64,000 bases of DNA from Rhodococcus rhodochrous (GCF_014854695.1 NZ_CP027557.1:2232001-2296000); one strand, 5' to 3'. Numbered from the stretch's first letter, positions 28,340 to 37,012 are shown. Translations and numbers: made by a program. The notes: generated by a model not told the origin, from the letters alone.

Positions 28340-28936
28340 TCAGTGCGCGGGATCCGCAGCGGGGCGGGGCGCGATGCGCGGTGCCGCCAGTGCGGGGTAG
28401 GCGCGGTGCACCTGGGCGGCGACCGCTGCGGCGACGACCGCCTTGGCGAGATCGCCCGGCAGGAAGGTGACGTTGGCAGCGGCGGCGGCCCACACCGTGA
28501 GATCCGTGCGCAGGACCATGCCCGCGATACCGAAGGCGTAGAGAACGACGATGCCACCGAGGACGTTGACGGCCACACCGGGCAACGTGCGGTATCGCGG
28601 CAGCATCTTCATGCTCAGCCAGCCGATCACGGCGACGGCAGGAACCCAGCCGATGAGGAAGCCCACCGTGGGACCGGCCAGCGAGGTGAGGGTCGTGCGC
28701 CCGCCGGCGAGTACGGGCAGCGCCAGTCCCAGCACGATCACGGTGAGCACCGACAGGACACCCTTGCGTGCGCCGAGCAGTGCACCCGCGAGCATCACGC
28801 CGAGGGTCTGCAACGTGATGGGCACGCCGGACGATCCGATGCTGATCTGACCGGGCAGTCCCAGGGCGATGATCAGGGCGGCGAAGACGGCGATCTGCGC
28901 GAGGTCGCGCGCGGGGATACGGCGGGACGTGGACAC
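28340..28936 (-). CDS. bioY: Biotin-binding substrate component BioY
   Basis: A 198-residue, six-helix BioY-family membrane protein that binds biotin with high affinity. The family pattern ITLQTLGVMLAGALLGARKG (37-56) and GGRTTLTSLAGPTVGFLIGW are clear. First gene of the minus-strand bioYMN operon. The GTG start at 28936 lies 11-12 nt after a GGAAGG. No convincing BioQ-type palindrome was found upstream, though the operon is probably biotin-controlled. No biotin synthesis gene is in the window. Confidence 0.93.
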   Translation of the reverse strand: MSTSRRIPARDLAQIAVFAALIIALGLPGQISIGSSGVPITLQTLGVMLAGALLGARKGVLSVLTVIVLGLALPVLAGGRTTLTSLAGPTVGFLIGWVPAVAVIGWLSMKMLPRYRTLPGVAVNVLGGIVVLYAFGIAGMVLRTDLTVWAAAAANVTFLPGDLAKAVVAAAVAAQVHRAYPALAAPRIAPRPAADPAH

Positions 28937-29185
28937 GATTACTCAGCCTTCCGGTATGGACGGTGAACCCGTAGAGCCTAAGCCGTACCGGCGTGCCGCG
29001 GGTCACCGACCCACCTCCGGGTGCCCGTGGGCCACACCCGGGGTGCGTCTCCGGGTGTCCCCTGATCTTTCCCTGATATCTGCGCTGACCTGCTGTTTTT
29101 CTCCACTCGAGCTGCAAGGATCGAGGCGTACCGAGCAAACGGAGTCCGGCACGGAAGAGGTCGGCATCGAGGGTGGGAGTACCCA

Positions 29186-29359
29186 ATGTTCTGGAAGATC
29201 GTAGGAATCGTCGCGGTGGTGTGGGTCGGTCTCGCCGTCCTCGGCGCCCTGCTCGACAACCTGTTCGGCTTTCTCGTACTCGGCGCCGTGATCTTCGGCG
29301 GATACCTGCTGTACAAGGCAGTATCGGGAGGTGACAAGCACGACCTGACACGTCTGTAG
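29186..29359 (+). CDS. 57-residue membrane protein, unknown
   Basis: An ATG with a GGTGGGAG ribosome binding site opens a 57-codon frame ending in TAG at 29357-29359. The product has two closely spaced hydrophobic stretches (IVGIVAVVWVGLAVLGALL and FGFLVLGAVIFGGYLLY) and a charged tail GGDKHDLTRL. Codon third positions are GC-rich as in its neighbours, which supports coding. It ends 16 nt before the PIG-L deacetylase and is probably co-transcribed with it. No function is assigned. Confidence 0.7.
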   Translation: MFWKIVGIVAVVWVGLAVLGALLDNLFGFLVLGAVIFGGYLLYKAVSGGDKHDLTRL

Positions 29360-29375
29360 GACGAAGGGGGCAGCT

Positions 29376-30095
29376 GTGGAGGCGGTACCGGAGGACTGGC
29401 AGGACGGACTCGTGATCGCCGCGCACCCCGACGACATCGAATACGGTGCCGCCGCGGCCGTGGCCCGATGGACCCGGCAGGGCAAACAGGTGCGCTACGT
29501 CCTCGCGACGAGCGGGGAGGCCGGGATCGCCGGGCTCGACCCCGAGGAGTGCGGCCCGCTGCGGGAGGCGGAGGAACGCGAATCCGCGCGGATCGTCGGC
29601 GTGGACTCGGTGGAGTTCCTCGGCCACCGCGACGGGCACATCGTCGCCGGCCTCGATCTGCGACGCGACATCGCGGCGAGCATCCGCAGACACCGACCCG
29701 AGATGGTGGTGACCGGGAACTTCGGGCTCACCTGGTTCCCCGGCATCCTCAACAGCGCGGACCACCGTGCGGTCGGGCTGGCCGTGCTCGATGCCGTTGC
29801 CGACGCTGCCAACGAGTGGATCTTCCCGGAACTCGCGGAGGCCGGTCTCGAAGCCTGGCCCGGGGTGCGGTGGGTGGCGGTCAATACGACGTCTCCGACC
29901 CACGGGGTGGACGTCACCGACACCGTCGAGGTGGCGGTCGAGTCGCTCTCGGCGCACCGCCGCTATCTCGAGGCCCTCGACGACAGGAGCGCCGAGGAGC
30001 AGGCCCGCGAGCAGGTGGAGCGATCGTCCGCACCGCTGCCGGGCTTTCCGGCCGCTCGGGTCGCCGGATTCGAGCTGTACACCTTCGCGGGATAG
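29376..30095 (+). CDS. PIG-L/LmbE-type zinc deacetylase
   Basis: A 239-residue deacetylase of the PIG-L family (MshB, Mca, LmbE). The zinc-binding and catalytic AHPDDIEYG is near residue 16, and the third ligand is in NSADHRAVG. It probably removes an acetyl group from an N-acetyl-sugar substrate; the mycothiol enzymes are the best-known relatives, but the substrate here is not clear. The GTG start at 29376 follows GAAGGGGG by 6 nt. Confidence 0.85.
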   Translation: MEAVPEDWQDGLVIAAHPDDIEYGAAAAVARWTRQGKQVRYVLATSGEAGIAGLDPEECGPLREAEERESARIVGVDSVEFLGHRDGHIVAGLDLRRDIAASIRRHRPEMVVTGNFGLTWFPGILNSADHRAVGLAVLDAVADAANEWIFPELAEAGLEAWPGVRWVAVNTTSPTHGVDVTDTVEVAVESLSAHRRYLEALDDRSAEEQAREQVERSSAPLPGFPAARVAGFELYTFAG

Positions 30096-30126
30096 GGGAC
30101 GTCCCACGACGGTGTTGTGACATCTG

Positions 30127-30172
30127 TCCCGCGTGCGCGGGAGGCCCGATCCCGCGTGCGCGGGATGTGGCA
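30127..30172 (+). repeat. Duplicated 16-bp palindrome, 23-bp period
   Basis: The palindrome TCCCGCGTGCGCGGGA occurs exactly at 30127-30142 and 30150-30165, in two 23-nt units. It lies between the deacetylase and the glycosyltransferase, just before that gene's -10 (CAGGCT, 30171-30176). It could be an operator pair or paired hairpins. Confidence 0.65.
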
Positions 30173-30182
30173 GGCTGTGCGC

Positions 30183-31328
30183 GTGCGAGTGGCGGTGGTG
30201 GCCGGGCCCGATGCGGGTCATGCGATTCCGGCGATCGCGTTGTCGCTGCGGCTCGCGGATGCCGGGCACGACGCGGTCGTCCTCACGGGCGAACGATGGC
30301 TCGGCCTCGAGCTGCCCGGTGTGACGTTCGCAGAATTGAAGGGGCTCGCACCCCGGCTCGGGGACGACGACGGCGACGCGGGGGCGAAGATCCACGCCCG
30401 TGCCGCCCACATCGCGAACGAGATGCTCCCGGATCTCGGAGCCCTGCTACCCGACCTCGTCGTGGCGGACGTGCTCACCGCCGGCGGAGGGATGGCCGCC
30501 GAGCGACTGGGGATCCCGTGGGTCGAGCTCTCGCCGCATCCGTTGTACCTGCCCTCGCGCGGGCTTCCACCGATCGGGAGCGGTCTCGATGTGGGCACGG
30601 GTGTGCGGGGCCGGTTGAGGGACGCCGCGTTGCGTGCGATGACCGCGAGATCGCTGCGGCAGGGGGAGCGCGAGCGTTCTGCCGCACGTGTCGGAATCGG
30701 TCTGCCGGCGCGCGATCCCGGGCCCCGGGCCCGGCTGATCGCCACCCTGCCGGCACTCGAGGTGCCCCGTCCCGACTGGCCCGGGCACGCGCATGTCGTC
30801 GGTCCACTGCTGTGGGAACCCACCGCGGAGATCCTCGATCCGCCGCCGGGTGACGGACCTGTCGTGATGGTCGCGCCGTCGACCGCGGTCACCGGCGTGA
30901 CCGGGATGGTCGAGACGGTCTGCGACGCACTCGACGGGGCCGGGATGCGGGTCGCCGCGACGATGCTCGACCCCCCGCAGCAGTCGCTCCCGAGCTGGGC
31001 CGTCTCGGGTCGCGGCCGGCAGGACGTCCTGCTCCGGCAGGCCGATGTCGTCGTGTGCGGGGGTGGGCACGGGATGCTCGCCAAGACGCTGAGTGCGGGG
31101 GTTCCGGCGGTGATCGTGCCCGGGGGTGGCGACCAGTGGGAGCTGGCGAACCGCGCCGCACGGCAGGGGAGTGCGGTGGTGGTGCGTCCGCTCGACGCGG
31201 CTGCGGTCCGCTCCGCGATCGACACCGTGCTGTCGTCCCCGGACTTCGCCGCAGCGGCTCGTGCGGCCGCCGACGGTGCCGGCGACGTGGAGGATCCGGT
31301 CGCGGTGTGCGAGGCCGCAGCGGACTGA
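30183..31328 (+). CDS. GT1-type glycosyltransferase (MurG/UGT fold)
   Basis: A 381-residue transferase with two Rossmann domains. The N-terminal loop VVAGPDAGHAIPAIALSLRL and the C-terminal donor site, CGGGHGMLAKTLSAGVPAV followed by GGGDQWELANRAARQGSA, match the UDP-glycosyltransferase/MurG superfamily. By position it equals the mycobacterial alanine-rich transferase Rv2739c. Donor and acceptor are unknown. GTG 30183 is preferred: it follows a CAGGCT by 6 nt and leaves the palindromes at 30127-30165 outside the gene. Confidence 0.78.
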   Translation: MRVAVVAGPDAGHAIPAIALSLRLADAGHDAVVLTGERWLGLELPGVTFAELKGLAPRLGDDDGDAGAKIHARAAHIANEMLPDLGALLPDLVVADVLTAGGGMAAERLGIPWVELSPHPLYLPSRGLPPIGSGLDVGTGVRGRLRDAALRAMTARSLRQGERERSAARVGIGLPARDPGPRARLIATLPALEVPRPDWPGHAHVVGPLLWEPTAEILDPPPGDGPVVMVAPSTAVTGVTGMVETVCDALDGAGMRVAATMLDPPQQSLPSWAVSGRGRQDVLLRQADVVVCGGGHGMLAKTLSAGVPAVIVPGGGDQWELANRAARQGSAVVVRPLDAAAVRSAIDTVLSSPDFAAAARAAADGAGDVEDPVAVCEAAAD

Positions 31329-31352
31329 CTGTCGCGGCGCAGCACGCGCGAC

Positions 31353-31358
31353 TACCGT
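31353..31358 (+). promoter_or_regulatory. -10 element of the DUF3046 gene (leaderless)
   Basis: TACCGT lies 7 nt before GTG 31366. Confidence 0.45.
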
Positions 31359-31365
31359 GGTCGGG

Positions 31366-31560
31366 GTGCGGTTGACGGAGTTCTACGAGGTGGTCCGGGA
31401 CGAGTTCGGACAGATGCACGGCGATGCCCTGCTGCGCGATCACGTGCTGCTCTCGCTCGGTGGACGGACGGCGGCCGAGGCGATCGAGGCGGGACAGGAG
31501 CCCCGGGAGGTGTGGCGCGCGCTCTGCGACGAGTTCGACGTCCCGCCCGTACGGCGGTAG
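31366..31560 (+). CDS. DUF3046 family small protein
   Basis: A 64-residue soluble helical protein (VRLTEFYEVVRDEFGQMHGD at the start, EPREVWRALCDEFDVP near the end). It matches the DUF3046 family, found directly upstream of recA in mycobacteria (Rv2738c). The function is unknown; position suggests a link to DNA repair or chance linkage. The GTG start is fixed by the -10 element 7 nt before it. The 3' end lies 252 nt before recA. Confidence 0.85.
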   Translation: MRLTEFYEVVRDEFGQMHGDALLRDHVLLSLGGRTAAEAIEAGQEPREVWRALCDEFDVPPVRR

Positions 31561-31652
31561 TCACGGGACCGGCCGGGAGTGTCACGCGCCGAATCGATTT
31601 TCTGTCCGACGGGGATGCGACCATTCTTCGCGTACACGAAGCGACCGGCTTT

Positions 31653-31674
31653 CGAACACGTGTTCGGCTATGCT
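31653..31674 (+). promoter_or_regulatory. LexA (SOS) box and promoter P1 of recA
   Basis: CGAACACGTGTTCG (31653-31666) is a perfect actinobacterial SOS box. TATGCT (31669-31674) right after it is the -10, so LexA would block this promoter. Confidence 0.88.
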
Positions 31675-31690
31675 GGGAACGCCGGGTGGG

Positions 31691-31699
31691 TTGTCCACA
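31691..31699 (+). other. DnaA box in the recA leader
   Basis: TTGTCCACA matches the actinobacterial DnaA-box consensus exactly. A weaker CCATCCACA lies at 31710-31718. They sit between the two recA promoters. A role for DnaA is inferred only. Confidence 0.4.
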
Positions 31700-31750
31700 G
31701 GTGGTGATTCCATCCACAGATACGGCGTTTCCGCGGTCGCGACAGCGAAC

Positions 31751-31773
31751 TTGTCGGTGCCGGGTTCTAACGT
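31751..31773 (+). promoter_or_regulatory. PafBC-type (RecA-NDp) promoter of recA
   Basis: TTGTCGGTG (31751-31759), 8 nt, then TAACGT (31768-31773). This matches the mycobacterial RecA-NDp motif bound by PafBC, the LexA-independent DNA-damage activator. It lies 39 nt before the recA ATG. Confidence 0.82.
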
Positions 31774-31812
31774 CGTCGACAACAAGGACGAGATTCTATT
31801 AAGGGGACCAAG

Positions 31813-32856
31813 ATGGCAGCACAGGCTCACGACCGCGAGAAGGCGCTCGAGCTCGCCCTCGCGCAGATCGACAAGAGCTTCGGTAAGGGCTCGGTGATGC
31901 GCCTGGGCGAGGACGTCCGTCCGCCCATCGCAGTCATTCCCACCGGGTCGATCGCACTCGACGTGGCTCTCGGTATCGGCGGCCTGCCGCGCGGGCGCGT
32001 CATCGAGATCTACGGCCCGGAATCCTCGGGTAAGACGACGGTGGCCCTCCACGCCGTCGCCAACGCGCAGGCCGCCGGCGGCATCGCGGCGTTCATCGAC
32101 GCCGAGCACGCCCTCGATCCGGACTACGCGCGCAAGCTCGGTGTCGACACCGACGCCCTGCTCGTGTCCCAGCCCGACACCGGTGAGCAGGCCCTCGAGA
32201 TCGCCGACATGCTCATCCGCTCGGGTGCGCTCGACATCATCGTCATCGACTCGGTCGCGGCGCTCGTGCCCCGCGCCGAGATCGAAGGCGAGATGGGCGA
32301 CAGCCACGTCGGTCTCCAGGCCCGCCTGATGAGCCAGGCACTGCGCAAGATGACCGGTGCGCTCAACAACTCCGGCACCACCGCGATCTTCATCAACCAG
32401 CTGCGCGAGAAGATCGGCGTGATGTTCGGCTCGCCCGAGACCACCACGGGCGGTAAGGCGCTGAAGTTCTACGCCTCCGTGCGTCTGGACGTGCGCCGGA
32501 TCGAGACGCTCAAGGACGGCGGCGACGCGGTGGGCAACCGCACCCGCGTGAAGGTCGTCAAGAACAAGGTCTCGCCTCCGTTCAAGCAGGCCGAGTTCGA
32601 CATCCTGTACGGCCAGGGCATCTCGAAGGAGGGCTCGCTCATCGACATGGGTGTCGATCAGGGCTTCATCCGTAAGTCCGGCTCCTGGTACACCTACGAG
32701 GGCGACCAGCTGGGGCAGGGCAAGGAGAACGCCCGCAAGTTCCTGCTCGAGAACACCGATGTGCGCGACGAGATCGAGAAGAAGATCAAGGAGAAGCTCG
32801 GCATCGGTGCCGTTCTCACCGATCCGAGTGATGTCGAGGAGCCGGTCGACTTCTAG
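31813..32856 (+). CDS. recA: Recombinase RecA
   Basis: A 347-residue RecA that forms filaments on single-stranded DNA, promotes strand exchange and triggers LexA self-cleavage. Walker A is GPESSGKT (68-75), Walker [13 protein letters not shown], and the second DNA loop includes [20 protein letters not shown]. There is no intein, unlike in Mycobacterium tuberculosis. AAGGGGA is the ribosome binding site. Two promoters serve it (SOS and PafBC type); a strong hairpin separates it from recX. Confidence 0.99.
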   Translation: MAAQAHDREKALELALAQIDKSFGKGSVMRLGEDVRPPIAVIPTGSIALDVALGIGGLPRGRVIEIYGPESSGKTTVALHAVANAQAAGGIAAFIDAEHALDPDYARKLGVDTDALLVSQPDTGEQALEIADMLIRSGALDIIVIDSVAALVPRAEIEGEMGDSHVGLQARLMSQALRKMTGALNNSGTTAIFINQLREKIGVMFGSPETTTGGKALKFYASVRLDVRRIETLKDGGDAVGNRTRVKVVKNKVSPPFKQAEFDILYGQGISKEGSLIDMGVDQGFIRKSGSWYTYEGDQLGQGKENARKFLLENTDVRDEIEKKIKEKLGIGAVLTDPSDVEEPVDF

Positions 32857-32871
32857 TCACCGCCCAGACCG

Positions 32872-32906
32872 CACGGGGCACGGACGCACGTCGTCCGTGC
32901 CCCGTG
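32872..32906 (+). terminator. Hairpin between recA and recX
   Basis: A perfect 15-bp stem (32872-32886 with 32892-32906) around CACGT, 15 nt after the recA stop and without a T-run. It probably reduces read-through into recX, which has its own -10. Confidence 0.75.
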
Positions 32907-32944
32907 GCGTATCTGCACCCGGCCGCGCTGTCGGTGGGTCCGGC

Positions 32945-32950
32945 TACTGT
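32945..32950 (+). promoter_or_regulatory. -10 element of recX (leaderless)
   Basis: TACTGT lies 7 nt before ATG 32958. Confidence 0.5.
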
Positions 32951-32957
32951 GCGCGTC

Positions 32958-33575
32958 ATGGACGACCCCGAGGAACGACGGCCCGACGCACGGCGCGAAC
33001 GACGCGGACGGCGGCGCTCGGCTCGCACCGAGCAGGAACTGCCCGGCGGTGGCACCGAAGCGCAGGCCAAGGACGTCTGTCTCCGTCTGCTGACCGATCG
33101 GGCACGCAGCCGATCCGAGCTCGCGACGAAGCTCGAGCAGAAGGGATTCGCACCCGACGTCGCCGAACGTGCCCTCGACCGTCTCACCGAGGTCGGGTTG
33201 ATCGACGACGCGGATTTCGCCAACCAGTGGGCACGTTCACGGCATCTGCACGCGGGGAAGGGTAGGCGCGCAATCGCACTCGAACTGCGCCGCAAGGGAA
33301 TCGACGCCGACGACGCGGCGGCTGCCCTCGAACAGATCGACACCGCCGACGAACGGGAACGAGCGGTCGAACTGGTCCGCAAGAAGCTCCGCACCCAGCC
33401 GCCGCTGCCCACCGAAGGGGATCGGCGCGAGATCGCGGCCGAACGCGACAAGTTGGTACGGCGACTGGTCGGAATGCTGGCCCGGCGCGGTTACGCGCAG
33501 GGGATGGCGTTCGACGTCGTGCGGGAGGAACTCGCGACCTTCGGTGCCGACGCGAGCGACCTCCCGCACGACTGA
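32958..33575 (+). CDS. recX: Regulatory protein RecX
   Basis: A 205-residue RecX that binds RecA filaments and limits their activity. It is built of three-helix repeats; typical segments are AKDVCLRLLTDRARSRSELATKL, LIDDADFANQWARSR and RRKGIDADDAAAAL. An Arg-rich disordered N-terminus precedes the first repeat. ATG 32958 follows a -10 by 7 nt. It converges with gluD, with 33 nt between. Confidence 0.95.
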   Translation: MDDPEERRPDARRERRGRRRSARTEQELPGGGTEAQAKDVCLRLLTDRARSRSELATKLEQKGFAPDVAERALDRLTEVGLIDDADFANQWARSRHLHAGKGRRAIALELRRKGIDADDAAAALEQIDTADERERAVELVRKKLRTQPPLPTEGDRREIAAERDKLVRRLVGMLARRGYAQGMAFDVVREELATFGADASDLPHD

Positions 33576-33608
33576 AACATTACGTCCGGACCTCGACGGT
33601 CGGGCGCA

Positions 33609-34517
33609 CTACTTGCGTCCCTCCCCGGTCATGTCCAGGCCGGGCACCGACATCGTGGGCATCGTCTGCGGCTCCTCGGCCGGCACGGCACCCTTCTTGC
33701 GTTTTCCGGATCGCAGGCGCTTCTCGAGCCAGATCGCGAACTGCGTCAGCGCGCTGTTGAGGATGATCATGATCGCCGCGACCACCAGCAGCGACGGCAG
33801 GTAGTTCTGGAAGAACGCGCCGAGCTGCTGTCCGGAACGCACCACTTCGACATAGCCGATGAGGTAGCCGAGCGCGGAGTCCTTGAGCGCGATCACCATC
33901 TGCGACACGATCGCCGGGAGCATGACCGTCACGGCCTGCGGCAGCAGGATCAGCCGCATGAGCTGGTTCTTCCGCATGCCGATGGCGTAGGCGGCCTCGC
34001 TCTGGCCGCGCGGGAGCGACCTGATGCCCGCTCGCACGATCTCCGCGATGACCGATCCGTTGTACAGGGTCAGGCCGGTGATGACCGCAGCGAGCGCGAG
34101 GTACTCGGACTTGAAGACTCGGTACTCGGCGAACACCTGGTAGGCGAAGATCATCAGGATCAGCACCGGGACAGCGCGGAACAACTCGACGATCGTGCCG
34201 GCGATCCCGCGGACCCATCGGTGATCGGACAGACGGGCGATGCCGAGCACCGTGCCGAGGACCAGTGCCAGCACGATCGACGCGACGGCCGCGATGATCG
34301 TGCCGCGGATGCCGGGCAGCAGATAGGTGGTCCAGCTGGACGATTCGACGAACGGCTCCCACTTGGCGGCCGTCAGCTGTCCGTTGGCGTCGAGCGCGCG
34401 GTAGACGATCCAGCCGACGAGGACGAGGAGCGCGACCACGACCACCGACAGGATCCGGTAGAGCGCCTTGGCGCGGGGCCCGGGTGCGTCGTAGAGAACG
34501 GTTCCGTGTGCACTCAT
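33609..34517 (-). CDS. gluD: Glutamate-type ABC transporter permease GluD
   Basis: A 302-residue polar amino-acid permease of the HisM/GluD type. It has an extra N-terminal helix, five core helices, and the EAA-loop EAAYAIGMRKNQLMRLILLPQAV that contacts the ATPase. The C-terminal 35 residues are disordered. Its start overlaps the gluC stop by 4 nt. Last gene of minus-strand gluABCD. Confidence 0.93.
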   Translation of the reverse strand: MSAHGTVLYDAPGPRAKALYRILSVVVVALLVLVGWIVYRALDANGQLTAAKWEPFVESSSWTTYLLPGIRGTIIAAVASIVLALVLGTVLGIARLSDHRWVRGIAGTIVELFRAVPVLILMIFAYQVFAEYRVFKSEYLALAAVITGLTLYNGSVIAEIVRAGIRSLPRGQSEAAYAIGMRKNQLMRLILLPQAVTVMLPAIVSQMVIALKDSALGYLIGYVEVVRSGQQLGAFFQNYLPSLLVVAAIMIILNSALTQFAIWLEKRLRSGKRKKGAVPAEEPQTMPTMSVPGLDMTGEGRK

Positions 34518-35194
34518 CGGGCGACCTCGTATCGCTTGCTGAGCCGGCCGAAGAGCAGGCCGGTGGGAAGGGTGAGGATGACGAACCCGAGCGCGAAGAT
34601 GCCACCGACGACGAAGATGGCCGCTTCGTTCTCGATCATCGTCTTCATCAGCAGCGAGGCCTCGGACACGCCGATGACGGAGGCGATCGTCGAGTTCTTG
34701 GTCAACGCGATGAGCACCGAACCGAGCGGGGCGATGACCGCGCGGAACGCCTGGGGGAGGACGATCAGGCGCAGATTCTGGCTGAAGGTCAGACCCAGCG
34801 AGCGGCCGGCCTCCGACTGTCCGAGCGAGACCGTGTTGATGCCCGAGCGGAGCGACTCACACACGAAGGCCGCCGTGTAGACGCTCAGGCCGAGCACGGC
34901 GAGCCGGAAGTTGTTGTCCACCAGGAAGGTCGGCGACGACTCGGATGCCAGCTTGATGCCGAGCGTCTGGGACAGACCGAACAGGCAGAAGATGATGATC
35001 AGGGTCAGCGGGGTGTTACGGAAGATCGTCACGTAGGCGGCGCCGACGGCACGCGCCACGGGGATGGGAGACACGCGCATCGCAGCAAGGATCGTTCCGA
35101 GGATCAGAGCGCCGATCGCCGAGATGACGGTCAACTGGATCGTGGTCCAGAACGCGTCGAGTAGCTGACTGCTGTACTTGCTCAACAGATCCAC
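34514..35194 (-). CDS. gluC: Glutamate-type ABC transporter permease GluC
   Basis: A 226-residue permease with five or six helices and the ATPase-contact loop EAGRSLGLTFSQNLRLIVLPQA. It pairs with GluD to form the channel. The GTG start lies behind a GGAG ribosome binding site. A 126-nt gap with a perfect 30-nt palindrome separates it from gluB. Confidence 0.93.
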   Translation of the reverse strand: MDLLSKYSSQLLDAFWTTIQLTVISAIGALILGTILAAMRVSPIPVARAVGAAYVTIFRNTPLTLIIIFCLFGLSQTLGIKLASESSPTFLVDNNFRLAVLGLSVYTAAFVCESLRSGINTVSLGQSEAGRSLGLTFSQNLRLIVLPQAFRAVIAPLGSVLIALTKNSTIASVIGVSEASLLMKTMIENEAAIFVVGGIFALGFVILTLPTGLLFGRLSKRYEVAR

Positions 35195-35241
35195 AGGTCA
35201 CTCCGGGATCGAGGGGACGGGGTGGGTGTCCGGAACGGTCC

Positions 35242-35271
35242 GGCCGGTCCGTGAGATCTCACGGACCGGCC
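35242..35271 (-). terminator. Perfect 30-nt palindrome between gluB and gluC
   Basis: The whole of 35242-35271 is self-complementary (15-bp arms, centre AGATCT). On the transcript it forms a very stable hairpin after gluB. It may protect gluB mRNA or cut read-through, giving more binding protein than permease. Confidence 0.65.
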
Positions 35272-35320
35272 GCACCGGCGGACAGGACGGGACTGGCCCG
35301 TGCTCGGTAGAGATCGACGC

Positions 35321-36154
35321 TCAGTAGCGATCGACCTCGGGCTGCTCGGGCAGCTCGTAACCCGAGGCGCCGACCGTCTCCTGGAAGGCGGCCTCCCACG
35401 CACCGCTGGCGATCATCTCCTCGATCGCGTCGTTGATCGCGTTGCGCGACTCGTCATCACCCTTGGCGAGACCGATGCCGTAGCGCTCGGTGGTGAACGG
35501 CTCACCGACGACCTTGAAGTCGCCCGGGCTCTGCGCGGCGTAGCCGGCGAGGATGATGTCGTCGGTGGTCACCGCGTCGACCGCGCCGTTGCGCAGCGCC
35601 TCGACGCACAGCGAGTAGGTGTCGAACTCCTGGAGCTGGACGTCCTGCGCGTAGTTGTCCTTCACGTTCTGGGCCGGGGTCGAACCCGCCACCGAGCACA
35701 GGCGCTTGCCGCCGTTGAGCGAGTCGGGTCCGGTGATCTCGGTGTCGTCCGCGCGCACGAGGAGTGACTGGCCCGCGATGAAGTACGGGCCGGCGAAGTC
35801 CACCTTCTCCTTGCGGGAATCGGTGATCGAGTAGGTCGCGACGATGTAGTCGACCTCACCGTTCTGGATGAGGGTCTCGCGCTGAGCGGACGGAGCTTCC
35901 TTGAACTCGATGTTCTCCTCCGAGACGCCGAGCTGACCGGCGACATACTTGGCGACCTCGACGTCGAACCCGCTGAACGAACCGTCCGGGTTGCGCAGGC
36001 CCAGGCCCGGCTGGTCGAACTTGATACCGACCGTCAGGGTGCCGTTCTCCGCGGACTGCGAGACACTGCGCGTCTCGTCGCCACCGCACGCCGTAGCGAC
36101 CACTGCCACGGCGACGGCGCCGATGCCCAGGCGGATGGAGCGGGACAATTTCAT
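35321..36154 (-). CDS. gluB: Glutamate-binding lipoprotein GluB
   Basis: A 277-residue solute-binding protein of family 3. The signal peptide ends in the lipobox VATAC, with lipidated Cys23. The family-3 pattern GFDVEVAKYVAGQLGV and YIVATYSITDSRKEKVDFAGPY marks the amino-acid site. It is anchored outside the membrane and delivers substrate to GluCD. A GGAGG ribosome binding site is 6 nt before the ATG. Glutamate is inferred from similarity to the Corynebacterium glutamicum operon; related acidic amino acids are possible. Confidence 0.92.
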   Translation of the reverse strand: MKLSRSIRLGIGAVAVAVVATACGGDETRSVSQSAENGTLTVGIKFDQPGLGLRNPDGSFSGFDVEVAKYVAGQLGVSEENIEFKEAPSAQRETLIQNGEVDYIVATYSITDSRKEKVDFAGPYFIAGQSLLVRADDTEITGPDSLNGGKRLCSVAGSTPAQNVKDNYAQDVQLQEFDTYSLCVEALRNGAVDAVTTDDIILAGYAAQSPGDFKVVGEPFTTERYGIGLAKGDDESRNAINDAIEEMIASGAWEAAFQETVGASGYELPEQPEVDRY

Positions 36155-36184
36155 CGAATACCTCCGGTGCGGTTCGGAACTACG

Positions 36185-36210
36185 TCCGACGGGCCGGGCG
36201 GCCCGTCGGA
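36185..36210 (-). terminator. Hairpin between gluA and gluB
   Basis: A perfect 11-bp stem (36185-36195 with 36200-36210) and GGGC loop in the 69-nt gap between gluA and gluB. It is likely an mRNA-stability or partial termination element. Confidence 0.6.
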
Positions 36211-36223
36211 TGCGGGAATCAGG

Positions 36224-37012
36224 TCAGTGACTGAGGATCTTGCCGAGGAAGTCCTTGGCGCGATCGGATTTCGGTGCGGTGAAGAAGGTCTCGGGATCGG
36301 TGTCCTCGACGATGCGACCGTCGGCCATGAACAGAACGCGGTCGCCGGCCTTGCGGGCGAATCCCATCTCGTGGGTGACCACGACCATCGTCATGCCCTC
36401 CTTCGCGAGGGAGGTCATCACGTCGAGGACCTCCTGGACCATCTCGGGGTCGAGGGCGGAGGTGGGCTCGTCGAACAGCATGACCTTGGGGTTCATCGCG
36501 AGCGCGCGTGCGATCGCCACGCGCTGCTGCTGGCCGCCCGACAGCTGCGCCGGGTACTTGTCGGCCTGGTTGGCGATCCCGACGCGGTCGAGCAGCGCCA
36601 TCGCCGACTCGCGGGCCTGTTCCTTCTTGATCTTGCGCACCTTCGAGGGGCCGAGCATGACGTTCTGGAGGATCGTCTTGTGGGCGAAGAGGTTGAACGA
36701 CTGGAACACCATGCCGACGTCCGCGCGCAGGCGGGCCAACGCCCGGCCCTCCTCCGGCAGCAGGGTGCCGTCGACGTGGATCTCGCCCGTGTCGATCGGT
36801 TCGAGCCGGTTGATGGTGCGGCAGAGGGTCGATTTCCCCGAACCGGACGGGCCGACGACGATGACGACCTGCCCTCGTGGGATCTCGAGGTTGATGTCCT
36901 GCAATACGTGCAGGGATCCGAAGTGCTTGTTCACCCCGTTCATGGAGATCATGGACGAGCTGGTGTCCGACTTCTCGGACGGACGATCCGTTCCGGCTGC
37001 CGCTGATGTCAT
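36224..37012 (-). CDS. gluA: Glutamate-type ABC transporter ATPase GluA
   Basis: A 262-residue ABC ATPase of the polar amino-acid class. Walker A is GPSGSGKST, the Q-loop [11 protein letters not shown], the signature LSGGQQQR and Walker [13 protein letters not shown]. First gene of gluABCD. The ATG at 37012 is preferred; 37081 is a longer option and the ATG at 36952 ([12 protein letters not shown]) begins right at the family core. The first 20 residues are Ser/Thr-rich and poorly conserved. Confidence 0.93.
   Translation of the reverse strand: MTSAAAGTDRPSEKSDTSSSMISMNGVNKHFGSLHVLQDINLEIPRGQVVIVVGPSGSGKSTLCRTINRLEPIDTGEIHVDGTLLPEEGRALARLRADVGMVFQSFNLFAHKTILQNVMLGPSKVRKIKKEQARESAMALLDRVGIANQADKYPAQLSGGQQQRVAIARALAMNPKVMLFDEPTSALDPEMVQEVLDVMTSLAKEGMTMVVVTHEMGFARKAGDRVLFMADGRIVEDTDPETFFTAPKSDRAKDFLGKILSH

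Noticed and set aside
28937..29000. BioQ-type operator upstream of bioY
   Set aside because: A GTTCA half-site is present but the inverted partner at the expected spacing is missing.
31813..32856. RecA intein
   Set aside because: The gene has normal length (347 codons) with uninterrupted RecA motifs.
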